Source: Hemileia vastatrix (Eukaryota; Basidiomycota; Pucciniomycetes; Pucciniales; Zaghouaniaceae). From it: a stretch of 64,000 nt of DNA. Shown one piece after another: positions 53,655 to 63,039 of this stretch. The number at the start of each line of letters is the position of its first letter. Positions within the stretch are counted from its first letter, which is position 1. The translations under genes were made by a program, and so were the position numbers. The DNA lies in the NCBI GenBank assembly GCA_030280995.1, contig JASXTE010000008.1, positions 9,243,712 to 9,307,711 of the forward strand, read 5' to 3'. The notes under the pieces are model-generated. The model was not told the origin of the DNA. It was given only the letters and a program-made list of their open reading frames with translations, and searched no databases.

Positions 53655-56264
53655 CTACCCCAAAAAATGAGGGCATTCATCCCTTTCCAACAAACATAAT
53701 TCACCAGAAGCCGTCCGTTTTATATGCCGCTTCTTGGTACAAACACAACACTGGCACAGAGTAGTAATCCCTGGCCGTGTTTCCCGACCTTCATCTCCAG
53801 GAGGCGCTAAACGCATATGTAACCTCCGCATATCTTCACCAGTGATCTCCAAACTAATCCCCATGCCAGCTTGATACCCTATCCTGGCCTCAAAATCCAT
53901 CAAAAAAGGACCACCAAGAACAGTTTTGACTGCTCCTCTGGCCACATAAAAGTGAACCTTACCAACAGATCCACCAATGCCTAACCTGACATGCTCAGCT
54001 GTACCAATTAGCTCTGTTGCATGCCCTCCAATACCTCTGAGGTTTCGCCCAGTCCCACTTTTAATTGGCAAGCCTATACTTGTCGCTTGCTCCAATGAAA
54101 TTAAATTAATTTGAGACCCTGAATCGACCAAGGCCTTTACTTCTTTACCATTAAGAGTTACCACCAGGTAACCCAGGGGAGCGGAAAATTGTGTATCTAC
54201 ATCTTCCCCAAACTTTTCAGCATTTTCACAAATATATTCCACCTCTCCAGTGGAAACCCGACGCCTCGTCAAATGCTTCTTTTGCTTTTCAGCAAGTGCC
54301 GGACAAATCATAAATAACTCCCCCAAAGATAAGGGAATATGAAGTTGATTCACCCTATTCAAAACTGCGTCCATCGCATTAGCTTGACCAGAAACTACTG
54401 GCTGCTCATACTGGACCTTTGATTTAACAACCTTGGCCCTGGGTACCTCTTGAGGTCCAACCGAGCCATCTTCACCCCCCATTATAACATCTTCACTTTC
54501 TATAACCCTAACTCCGTCACCAGCTTCTTGCACTAATCCTGATCCATCGCTAGTCCTTCTTACTCCCTCCATTGGGATGGGACCGCTAAAACTTGGTCTG
54601 GGTAGAGACACCAACGGTACGTCCTCCTCAGAATCCGAATCATCCTCTGGCATAGGCTCACCATTTAAATCAAACTTTCCATAACTAGGGGGCCCCATAT
54701 CAGCAATCCCCTTCTGCATTTTATATAATTCGTCCTTAGAGTAAGGGTTCAATTTGTTGGCGGCAGTTTGAGCACTAGGAATCTTGTCCTTAGAGTAAGG
54801 GTTCACTTTGTTATTGGCCTTGCCAGGATTAGCCCTCAATTGGCTCTGAATGCTACTTTTCGCCTTAGTAGCGGCTGCTCTTCTAGCAGCATTAACATCG
54901 TATTCGCCAGCCATACAGCTACCCTCCACCTGGGCAACCGTCGCCAGCTCTAAACCACCAAAAGAAGTAGAAAATGTGGCTTTACTGACCTCTTTCTCTT
55001 TACCTTTGTCAGCTTTTCCACCATTACCGTTACCATTTTTGCCACCCTTGGAATTAACATCTTCATCCGTCACCTCTTCAAATCTGGCTCTTCTTTCAGC
55101 CGTTAAACTTCTTCTGACCAAATCAGAAGGAGACTGTCCATCACTGGGCTTGATGAACGAACCATCAGGAAATTTATAAACTTTACCATCAAATAAAACT
55201 CGCCCAGCATCCATATCCTTATCAAGAGCAAAACAAACTGTTGCTCTATGACCCCTCCTATTACAATAGGAGCACACCTTTGGCTCATCATAGCCACCTC
55301 TATATCCATTACCACCATTCCCACCATTTCTCCCATTGCCTGGGAAGCGGTTACCGTTGTTATTGCCATTATAATTTCGACGTTCATAACCTCTAGACTG
55401 ATAAGAAGTCGACGTCGACGAAGAAGCGATTGGGGCCTTGTTGGCCTTCTGGGTTTCTTGAACAAATATTTTTAACTGTTTAGTTAAATCGGCCAAATGA
55501 TCGACCATCTTATTATCTACATTGCCCTCAACTTTAGCAGCAGGTAATCCCATTTGAGCCTTCTTGGCCTCCTGGGCTTTGACCATAATATCGTTATTTT
55601 CGGCCAAAACTTCGCTAACCTTGCTAACATATTGAGTGCATGACTCTTGATATTTGTCCAACGCCAATAACTTGAGATGGGCCTGAATGTTCTCTTTGAT
55701 AACCTCCAGAGCCGGCAGTTTCTGCTCACCATTAGACAGTTCCTTCATCAAATCTTTTCTTGAAAGATCCTTCAAGACGTCCATTCGAATATCCCTGCTG
55801 CATGCTGTCCAAAACAAATCTTTTGCTTGGTTCTCATGCACTAACTCGTCCACCAGAATAAGATATTCAACTACTTCATCAAACTGAACACACAGCTTTT
55901 TGAAGTCTGCCATAGAAGAAACACCACCTTTTGCTTGCCAGTCTCCAACAATTTTATTGAGGTCCATCATAGTAAACCTAACACCCCATCTATCAACCAT
56001 AGCTTTAGAAAGCTTAACCCAATCCTTGTCCTTGAATGCCTGCATAGCAATAACCTCTTTTTCCACCTCCCTATCAGCAGTAAAAAATCTAACTTGCTTC
56101 ACCATATCCACATGGGAAGCACCATCAACAGCAGCAGCAGCTTCATACCTGCTAATGAACCATTTAACCTCCTCCCCATCAAACTTTGGGCCATCCCAAG
56201 AAACAATTCTAACTGAGGGAGTAAGAGGGTTAGAAGATCCAGAAGCAACAGCAGAAGAAGACAT
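53655..56264 (-). CDS. gypsy2 Gag-protease (869 residues)
   Basis: Intact and close to gypsy1 Gag: capsid region, CSYCNRRGHRATVC knuckle, LVDSGSQINLIS protease site. It has six additional residues (SNGEQK) near residue 178. The -1 heptamer TTTTTTG before the stop is conserved, with a 22-nt shared overlap to the pol frame as annotated. It could act in trans even though pol is broken. Confidence 0.9.
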   Translation of the reverse strand: MSSSAVASGSSNPLTPSVRIVSWDGPKFDGEEVKWFISRYEAAAAVDGASHVDMVKQVRFFTADREVEKEVIAMQAFKDKDWVKLSKAMVDRWGVRFTMMDLNKIVGDWQAKGGVSSMADFKKLCVQFDEVVEYLILVDELVHENQAKDLFWTACSRDIRMDVLKDLSRKDLMKELSNGEQKLPALEVIKENIQAHLKLLALDKYQESCTQYVSKVSEVLAENNDIMVKAQEAKKAQMGLPAAKVEGNVDNKMVDHLADLTKQLKIFVQETQKANKAPIASSSTSTSYQSRGYERRNYNGNNNGNRFPGNGRNGGNGGNGYRGGYDEPKVCSYCNRRGHRATVCFALDKDMDAGRVLFDGKVYKFPDGSFIKPSDGQSPSDLVRRSLTAERRARFEEVTDEDVNSKGGKNGNGNGGKADKGKEKEVSKATFSTSFGGLELATVAQVEGSCMAGEYDVNAARRAAATKAKSSIQSQLRANPGKANNKVNPYSKDKIPSAQTAANKLNPYSKDELYKMQKGIADMGPPSYGKFDLNGEPMPEDDSDSEEDVPLVSLPRPSFSGPIPMEGVRRTSDGSGLVQEAGDGVRVIESEDVIMGGEDGSVGPQEVPRAKVVKSKVQYEQPVVSGQANAMDAVLNRVNQLHIPLSLGELFMICPALAEKQKKHLTRRRVSTGEVEYICENAEKFGEDVDTQFSAPLGYLVVTLNGKEVKALVDSGSQINLISLEQATSIGLPIKSGTGRNLRGIGGHATELIGTAEHVRLGIGGSVGKVHFYVARGAVKTVLGGPFLMDFEARIGYQAGMGISLEITGEDMRRLHMRLAPPGDEGRETRPGITTLCQCCVCTKKRHIKRTASGELCLLERDECPHFLG

Positions 56265-56419
56265 CCCAATAAGTAATGAAAAGCGTTAACAATCGATAAA
56301 ATAACAAGCCTCTTGCAGGCCAATAACAAAATCCAATTAGAGTTCCAGAGAATAAGCCTCTTGCAGGCTAAGAAAGTCCTAGATCCAAGTAAGTCCTAGA
56401 ATAAGCTAGAGATTTCGAA

Positions 56420-56436
56420 CCCCACGTTGGGAGCCA
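56420..56436 (-). promoter_or_regulatory. gypsy2 primer-binding site with one mismatch
   Basis: The minus strand reads TGGCTCCCAACGTGGGG. One base differs from the tRNA-Lys(CUU) complement found in gypsy1. Confidence 0.75.
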
Positions 56437-56438
56437 AC

Positions 56439-57531
56439 TATGGTAAGGTAAACTCTTACAGTCGCCTTGCTGTAAGCAGAATCCGGAGGAGATATGTGGA
56501 TTTAGCTGAAAACCCCGTCCTTCCAATAAAAATAACAAAGTAGGTGTTCTAAATCACTAAGCTAACCAATCTACTTGGATCGGATTTATAAAATAATGAA
56601 ACTCTAAAATATTTAACGCTTATTGAGATTTAAATAAAAGTGGCTGTTGATAAAAGAAATACTGATAACAACAATTAAGGTGTACCAGTGAAAGATCTGT
56701 AAAGATTGACTTTTATGTTTTTATAATAATTTGAATTTTTATGAGACAGCAATAATCAAGTCCCAGCGAAGAAGAACTTTCTAAAGATACCCTATATGAA
56801 GTGTTATTTTAATTGTTGAGTAGTATTTTTAAAATGTTATGTAAAAAATAATAAATGTTATAAGGGTATTATAACTTATTTAATTTGTTGAGTAATAAAA
56901 AATGAGACCATGGTGGTTAATTATTAAGCTGTATGATGTGTCCCCCCTCCTCAATTTCGAGTTTGAGAAGCGCTTAAGTATTCCTAGTCACGTGCCTAAG
57001 TTTTCCCCTCCAGAGCTCTTCCAGAGTCAATCCGGAGCCCGTACGGAGTCCGTCCGGACTTCCGGACTCAATTTAGAGCCTTAAAACCATAATAAAAAAT
57101 CTAGAAAAATTACACATAATAGAGCTACTTCCCCTTTACCTACCAAACTAATTTTCGTAGTCTGCGCAGCTCTAATTACCCGGTGAAAATTAATCAAAGT
57201 TCAGTAATTTTTGAAAACGTAAATATTTCTATAAAACTTTAAAATTCATTTAAAAATATAAGAAAAATAGTAAAAATTCTGGGAAAATTTCCCAAGGTTC
57301 TTGAGTGACTTGACTTGATACTTATAAATTTTTTAGACCATAAAAATAAGTTTTCTCCGCAAAATAAATTGTATTTGTGTAGGCATTTGCTCGTGACCAA
57401 TTTCTTCATATTTTAAACTCCAATAAATTAAATAAAACCCTTTTATATAAAAAAATAATAGCGCCAATCTTGCACGCCGTAATAAGTCCATTTACATATT
57501 TAGGTGCCGTACTAAACTTTAGGCTACCACA
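56439..57531 (-). repeat. gypsy2 5' LTR
   Basis: 1093 bp, same length as 43900-44992. On the minus strand it begins TGTGGTAG and ends CCATA next to the primer site. The right flank is the TCGG target duplication and copia4 integrase. Confidence 0.92.
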
Positions 57532-58010
57532 TCGGCATGTGCTTTTGTTGGAAATAGACTACATCTGACCCAAATGCATATAATTTTTGAGGAATTTTAA
57601 CTTTACCATTATTCCAAAATTCCCAGGGTGTTTTGCAAACACCTAGAGCTAGTGAAAGTAGTGTGTTTAGCAGGAAGATAGCAGTGTTGACCGCCTCAGC
57701 CCACCAATATGAGTCTAAAACTGACTTGATAAGTAAAAATTTGGCATTTTCAACTATAGATCAATTTCCTCTTTCTGCTATAGAATTTTGTAGAATTGAG
57801 TAAGGTGCAGTTCAAAGGAGGAGAATCCCTTTGTTCTTGAATAGATTTTTCATAGAGTTACTGGTAAACTCCCTACTGTTTTAAGAGACAACCCATTTGA
57901 TAGATTGGGAAAGTGGATTTTCAACCATAGTTTAGTGATTGCAAAAAATTTTGTAGGTTTTGGATTTAAGGTTAAGGAAGTAAGTGTGACAGTATTGTGA
58001 GTAACCATAT
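57532..58010 (-). pseudogene. copia4 integrase core, part interrupted by gypsy2
   Basis: The minus strand reads TAPYSILQNSIAERGN (catalytic Glu block), then SYWWAEAVNTAIFLLN and KTPWEFWNNGKVKIP, and runs into the gypsy2 target site in frame with 43899. Two stops occur near the Glu block. Confidence 0.75.
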
Positions 58011-58019
58011 ACTATTTGA

Positions 58020-58800
58020 AAGAAATATTATTTCCCCCCCTTAGATTCTGGGGAGACGGTGTGGTCTTCCAACATTGGCAGAGCCCTTTGTTGGTTATTT
58101 GGTGATGTTTTGGTATGCCTTAAATGGCATTGTTTAAATAATTAGGTATTTTTCTGGAATTAAACAGAAAAAATTGGGACTACGGGGATCTGAAGGCTAC
58201 CATTGGATAGCCCTGGTTTTTCTCTATATTTTATGTCCTGTGGACATTTTTCATAGCATAAGTATTTGGGGGATAATTTCTCACTTTTCATTTTTAAAAG
58301 ATTGCTGTTGAATTTCGTTTTTTGTGTTTTATGGGTTAACCTTAAGTCTTAGGTTTAAGTGCTTAGTACCATTGGAAAGAGCGGAATTTTCTCTACATTT
58401 CATGTCACAATGTTGTTATAGCGTAATTATGTGTTTTAAGGGTTTTAGTAGTTGTAGGTGAATTTTCTAAGTAGTTTGGGTGTTTTTGGTGGTTTTCTGG
58501 CTTCAGGGTGGTCAGGCCACTTCAGGCAGGCTTCCTGGTGCCAGGCGGACCTCCCGCCTCAGTGCTAGAGGGCTGGGAAGCGCTTCTAGGGAGGTTTTAT
58601 GCAATTTGTTGGTCAGGAACGCCAGATTTGCAGGTGTGTATGGGCTCTTGATTAGTAGTATGGTGTATGTAGTGATTAAGACAGTTTGGGGCAACCTTAA
58701 TTATCATTCAACCATACAGAGGTGATATCCTTGTTCCTCACTCAGTTTTCACTTTTTGTTGGCCACAATTTGGCTGTGTTTTGTTGGAAGTGAGTTCCTT
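58020..58800. other. Unexplained insertion in copia4 integrase
   Basis: About 0.75 kb separates two parts of the copia4 integrase and shows no copia similarity. It is partly GC-rich (58500-58620). CTTCCAACA (near 58065) and TGTTGGAAG (near 58782) are inverted 9-mers close to its edges, which may hint at a small transposon; no target duplication was recognised. Confidence 0.4.
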
Positions 58801-58809
58801 TATTTAACT

Positions 58810-59172
58810 TTACTTAGCAACTGTTTTCTCTGTTATAGTCTTGCAAGCTATAGCAAGTATTATTTCTGTCTCTGGTATGAATTTGAAACCTACATCAAGT
58901 ATCATTGCTTTCTCTGGTGTGGACATTAGTCTACATTTCAGTTCTTTGGTTTGGTAGTCTGTCTGGAGACTACTTTCTTGACTGATCAAGCAGTCAAGTG
59001 TGTTTGAAAAAGGGGCTTTGTGGTAACAGGAACCAATTTGCTGTAACAGGTCAATCTCACTTGTTTTTCTAAAGGGACAGGGGTTTTCCTTTCTGGTTTT
59101 ACTCCAACTCCCTTGGTCAAGGCCTATAGCTAGTACTATAGGATTGTCTACAATGGGTCCACACAAATTCAT
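58810..59172 (-). pseudogene. copia4 integrase N-terminal part
   Basis: Starts HMNLCGPIVDNP, corresponding to the first-Asp block 'DLxGPI' with Asp replaced by Asn, followed by decayed sequence. The preceding HHCC module is around 59200-59320. Confidence 0.6.
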
Positions 59173-59304
59173 ATGAACAACATTGAGGGGATTTTCAGGA
59201 GTCGGAAAAGTACCACCATATGGTAATATGTGAGACTTAGCAAGTGTTCAGGTTTCACAGCTGAATTTAGAGAAATCCAAACCTGAAAATAATTGCTTCA
59301 TGAC

Positions 59305-59916
59305 TTAGTTTTTTGGATGGCCATATTTGTGATGAATGAGTTGCAGATTGTTTTCCTCATGTGAAGAAATACTAGATATAGAAGGAATGGATAAGGGGAA
59401 TGTAATGATTCTTCTTGTTATGGTACACTTAAGGTTAGTTTTTTTTTTTTTTTTAACTTTTAAAATTTCATCTTTCTTAATTAAGTTCCATCCGTCAAGG
59501 AGTAGATCCACAGCTAAAATTAGATTAGCCTTTATACCAGGAGCATATAAATAATGTTCAATATTGAATATATGGCCAGATGATAAAGATAATATTAATT
59601 TTCCTTCTCCAAGGGCAAGTAGTTCATCTCCATTTGCCATTTATAATGATAATTTGGAAGATTCATAAGTGGAAAAAAATTTTAGTGAATTGAAAATAGA
59701 AAAATATGCGCCATTGTCCAGGATGGCTTGATTGAGATGAATTTCTGAGAATACTGATAAAGCTTTAGCAGAGCTGTCCTTATTTTCTTGCTCCTTCTTT
59801 TGTTTCAAGAATTCTTTCCACTTTTTAGGATGTAGCTGAAAAAACAAGGTTTCAGAATGTGGAGCTAAAGGGTTGTGTTGTCCTTTTGAGAAAAATATTT
59901 TAGATTTAGTGTCCAT
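59305..59916 (-). pseudogene. copia4 protease and pre-integrase region
   Basis: One frame with a single TAA at 59641. The upstream part has ILDNGAYFSIFN, the copia protease site with DNGA instead of DSGA. The downstream part has GHIFNIEHYLYAPGIKANL and ends HHKYGHPKN, the start of the HHCC module. Confidence 0.75.
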
Positions 59917-60610
59917 AGATAGAGCTTTCCCTGATGTTGAATTAGTGGAATTAAGAGTGTTGTGTTTTATTACCTTGACTTCAATATCACCAAATATGCT
60001 TTCAATAGTTGGTTGTAGGTTAGTAATATCATACTTGCTTAAAATGATTGATGCAAAGGTTTGATATGATTCAGGAAGGAGATTAAGGACGTAATTAGCA
60101 ATATTTTAAGATAGAATATTGTCCTTGAAAAGATCAGAAGTAAAATAAAGTAGTAGTTTAATAGTGCTTCAAAAAGTTTCCCATAGCTTCCATATTATGA
60201 CCTTTGTTAAACTTGATTTTTAAAAGTTTATAAATGATAAAGGAACAATTTTGGCTGGATTTGGAAGTGTAGTGATTTTTTAAAAAATTCTATAATTTGG
60301 CTGGCTCCACTGCATTGTCATCAAGGATAAATTTGTTTTGATTTGTGCAATCCATAAACATTTTGATAATCTTATTGGTTTGCCTTTTGCAAATATTGAA
60401 AATAGACAGCATTTCCGGATCTGAGGGAATAGGGCAATCTTCAGACAGAAATTGGTCCAGGTTCCTGACACTAAGTGCATATTTAAGGTATGTTTTCCAT
60501 ACACTATAATTCTTGTTGTTTAACTTTTACATTCCTTTAATATCTGAGTAGTAGGAGGAATCTTGGAGATAAGGAAAGTTAGGTAATGGAGTGGAGGATG
60601 ATTCAGGCAT
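59917..60610 (-). pseudogene. copia4 Gag (frameshifted)
   Basis: The start at 60610 (MPESSSTPLPNFP) leads into LNNKNYSVWKTYLKYAL, the copia capsid start, and MFMDCTNQNKFILDDNAVEP. Frameshifts occur near 60110-60180. The last part (YDITNLQPTIESIFGDIE) continues into the protease frame. No zinc knuckle was found. Confidence 0.7.
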
Positions 60611-60703
60611 GGTTGTGTACGCAGATGATAATTTGGAGTCAATGGATTTTCTAAAAGATACTGGAGTGTCAGGAGTAGCTAGTTTTGATTAAAGATGCAG
60701 GGG

Positions 60704-60720
60704 GGCTGGGCCCATAACCC
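60704..60720 (-). promoter_or_regulatory. copia4 primer-binding site, half tRNA-iMet type
   Basis: The minus strand reads GGGTTATGGGCCCAGCC directly after the LTR end CTATCA. It is complementary to the anticodon stem-loop of eukaryotic initiator tRNA-Met (around CAU), the same primer strategy as Drosophila copia, which uses a cleaved tRNA-iMet half. Confidence 0.8.
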
Positions 60721-61236
60721 TGATAGAATTAGGAAGCAGGTAAGTAGGACTTCTAGGCTAGTATGGATAGTGGGACACAAGGACAGGAAAGAACAGTGAA
60801 ATGTGGACAGAAAGGAAAAGTTACCTGATAGAATTAGGCAGCAGGTGAGTAGGACTTTTAGGCTAGTATGGATGGTGGGAAACAAGGACAGGATGGAACA
60901 TTGAAATGGACAGAAAAGAAAAGTTACCTGATAGAGCTAGGTAGCAGGGTAGTTGGACTTCTAGGCTAGTATGAACGGTGGGACACAAGGACAGGACAGA
61001 AAAGTGAAATTGACAGAAAAGAAAGTTACCTGATAGAATTAGGAAGCAGTTAAGTAGGATTTCTAGACTAGTATGGATGATGGGACACAGGGACAGGACA
61101 GAAAAGTGAAATGGACAGAAAGGAAAATTTACCTGATAGAATTAGGCAGCAGGTAAGTATGACTTCTAGGCTAGTATGGACAGTAGGACACAAGGACAGG
61201 ACGGAACAGTCAAATGGACAGAAAGGAAAAGTGACA
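60721..61236 (-). repeat. copia4 5' LTR part: five 103-bp tandem repeats
   Basis: Units begin at 60721, 60826, 60929, 61031 and 61134, each starting TGATAG (A/G) AT-like and ending GAAAAGTTACC. The 3' LTR has only two such units. Beyond 61236 the LTR sequence stops, so this LTR is truncated on its outer side. Confidence 0.8.
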
Positions 61237-62107
61237 AGGACGACCTACGCACAAGTTCGAGGATGTTCCTGAAAGTGAGATGAGGGATTTAGAAACTTCT
61301 TCGAAGCACAGAGGAATGGTTCGAGGAAGGGATTCGAAGGTCACTCGAAGTAAGAGCTACAGGTTCGAGGTATGTTTGATAAGAATTATAAGATAGTTTC
61401 AAAGGTAATAGGAATTCTTAAGATCTCACGAAGGGTTAAAAACTCAATTATCAAAGATTTAGGATTTAGACATGATTATTGAGAAAATAAAAGAAAGATA
61501 CAATAACAATGATTTAACTTTAAATATTTTACCACTATTAAATGTAAATACGTTTTATAATTTAATTCTAAGGAATATCGAACCAAATACCCAACCCTTT
61601 TATATCCTTTATTCCTCCTCGCATTGACCTCCCTCTCATTGCACCATTCCCATACCATTGACCATTACTAACATACACTTAGACCCTCTTCGCTAATATC
61701 CGTCTATGCTCAATTTACCCCTTTTAATTAATTAACAAACTTTTAATGAAAACTACTAATGTACTATTACGTTGATCATAGCGCTGTGCGTTGCTTATTG
61801 AAATTGAGACTAAGGCACACTATTGAGAGATTGACTAATTTGTATTTAGAGTTTAGGCTAGCGCAGTTGAATAGTAAGTACACAAAGGGGAATTGCAGTT
61901 GCTATGGAGAATTGCTTTCTGCGCTTCGAGTATAGATTTAGAACTCGATATTATTGATTTAATGAGCTGCTTTTCCCTCGAGTGTCACGTGGCCCGTGAC
62001 AGATGCCTGGGTATAAGAATCGCGAGCTCCGTTGAGCTTGAGCCATCTTCTCACACTAGTTTCCCTTTCTTCTATATTTTTTCTTATTTATTAATTTCCC
62101 CTTTATA
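61237..62107. other. Region right of copia4, TTCGAGG-rich
   Basis: Less AT-rich near 61240-61400 with repeated TTCGAGG/TTCGAAG words; no coding sequence. It could be an LTR of a further element whose antisense-type gene follows at 62108, but no second LTR is in the window. Confidence 0.35.
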
Positions 62108-63037
62108 ATGAATTGTCCTACTCCCACACCTACGCCTCCACACCCTAAAGCGGATGGGGGAATGGTTATGCGGCAATTTTCCCAAGCTTGCATGGCTTGT
62201 GAAACTATGGAATACTTCTGTGTCAAAAGTATGGCGACTCGAGGCCCTCTCCAGAAATTTGAGTTTTGCCGTTGGCGACGAGTGGCGTGCGATTAATTGA
62301 CAAAGAATGCGGAGATCGAACAATGATTTACCAAGACCAAGTTTTGGGTGATCCCTAAAACAAAAGAGGTGGTCGAAGACATTTGGGATGTCTCGGTTGG
62401 AGACGATCAATTGGTGGGGGAGAATGATAAGGAGCTGAACAACAAGATCACAACCTGGGTAACCCAGGCCACAAGTTCAAAACAAGGTGTCGAAGAAGAA
62501 GTTGACGAATTGGTGGAGGAAGAGAGGATGAAGTCCCTGTTCCAGGGCGGACACCCAAGAAACAACGGGTGGTCATTGAAGATGACGAGGAGGAAAGAGA
62601 AGCAGAGGTAGAGGTGGCTCCAAGGTTGTTCTTAGAGCCTGACCCCATCTTCGAGGTAAGTTTTTAATTGTTATTTTTTTTTAAGGATGAGGTTACTGAA
62701 GAGTTTTGTTTAGGCATCGAATACCATTGAAGACCCAATTGGGGAGTCTGCGTCGCTTTTTCCAACTGAGGCAAACCCTCCGGTCACGGGTGGAATCAAA
62801 GAACCTGAGGACACGCTGGACCAGGTGTGGTCGAAGAAACCTTGTCAGGGTCGACGAGTAAGGTTCTCAGAAGAGTTGTGTGGGGAGGTCGATACAATTA
62901 TTGACGCTGCTTCCTTCAACGTGGCAGAGGAACTTTTGGAGATTGGAGAGGTGGTTCCGGTAGGAGAGGAGGAGGTATTTGAGAAATGCAGGAAGGAGAT
63001 AAGGGTAATTTTGGAGAAGATGAAAAGATTGGTTTGA
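62108..63037 (+). pseudogene. Decayed Zn-cluster-like gene of another element
   Basis: The frame from 62108 has CMACETMEYFC (CX2CX6C) and then a damaged second half (CRWRRVAC lacking its first Cys pair member). It is followed by TAA (62294) and TGA (62318), an acidic region, a frameshift near 62500-62530 to a frame reading GRTPKKQRVVIEDDEEE, a donor GTAAGT at about 62656, acceptor TTTAG at about 62714, and an exon ending at 63037 with a helical C-terminus. The layout (Zn cluster, intron, helical tail, followed by low-complexity DNA) resembles the gypsy antisense genes, but sequence similarity is weak. Confidence 0.5.
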
Positions 63038-63039
63038 GA

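Larger units (their letters stand above)
49268..53676 (-). pseudogene. gypsy2 Pol, inactivated
   Basis: Same domains as the gypsy1 Pol. Three lesions were seen: a TAA at about 52759-52764 before the RT; a one-base deletion in a G run (minus strand) near 51272, after the RNase H start; and CGA changed to TGA at 50684-50686, before integrase. The open pieces are 53676-52762, 52758-51232, 51316-50684 and 50644-49268. RT (FIDDGG) and integrase (TVDGGPEFG, GMVERGHQ) residues are otherwise kept. Mobility would need Pol from another copy such as gypsy1. Confidence 0.9.
43900..57531 (-). mobile_element. gypsy2: 13.6-kb Ty3/gypsy element with two antisense genes
   Basis: Full 1093-bp LTRs at both ends, flanked by TCGG (43896-43899 and 57532-57535) as a 4-bp target duplication. 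The two LTRs differ at about a dozen positions. Gag is open, pol is inactivated by a stop, a frameshift and another stop. Between pol and 3' LTR lie two genes on the opposite strand. The host site is the integrase gene of copia4. Confidence 0.92.
41424..61236 (-). mobile_element. copia4: Ty1/copia element split by gypsy2
   Basis: Minus-strand copia with gag at 60610, primer site at 60704-60720, integrase on both sides of gypsy2, RT-RNase H at 43097-41878 and a 3' LTR at 41424-41870. Without gypsy2 and one TCGG, the integrase frame reads through continuously. Coding regions carry stops and shifts. The LTRs differ strongly in number of tandem repeats. It landed in the copia3 RT region. Confidence 0.8.

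Noticed and set aside
49268..56264. Many short plus-strand frames opposite gypsy2 gag and pol
   Set aside because: They are antisense shadows of the conserved gag and pol reading frames; they lack introns, motifs and independent conservation, unlike the two antisense genes downstream.
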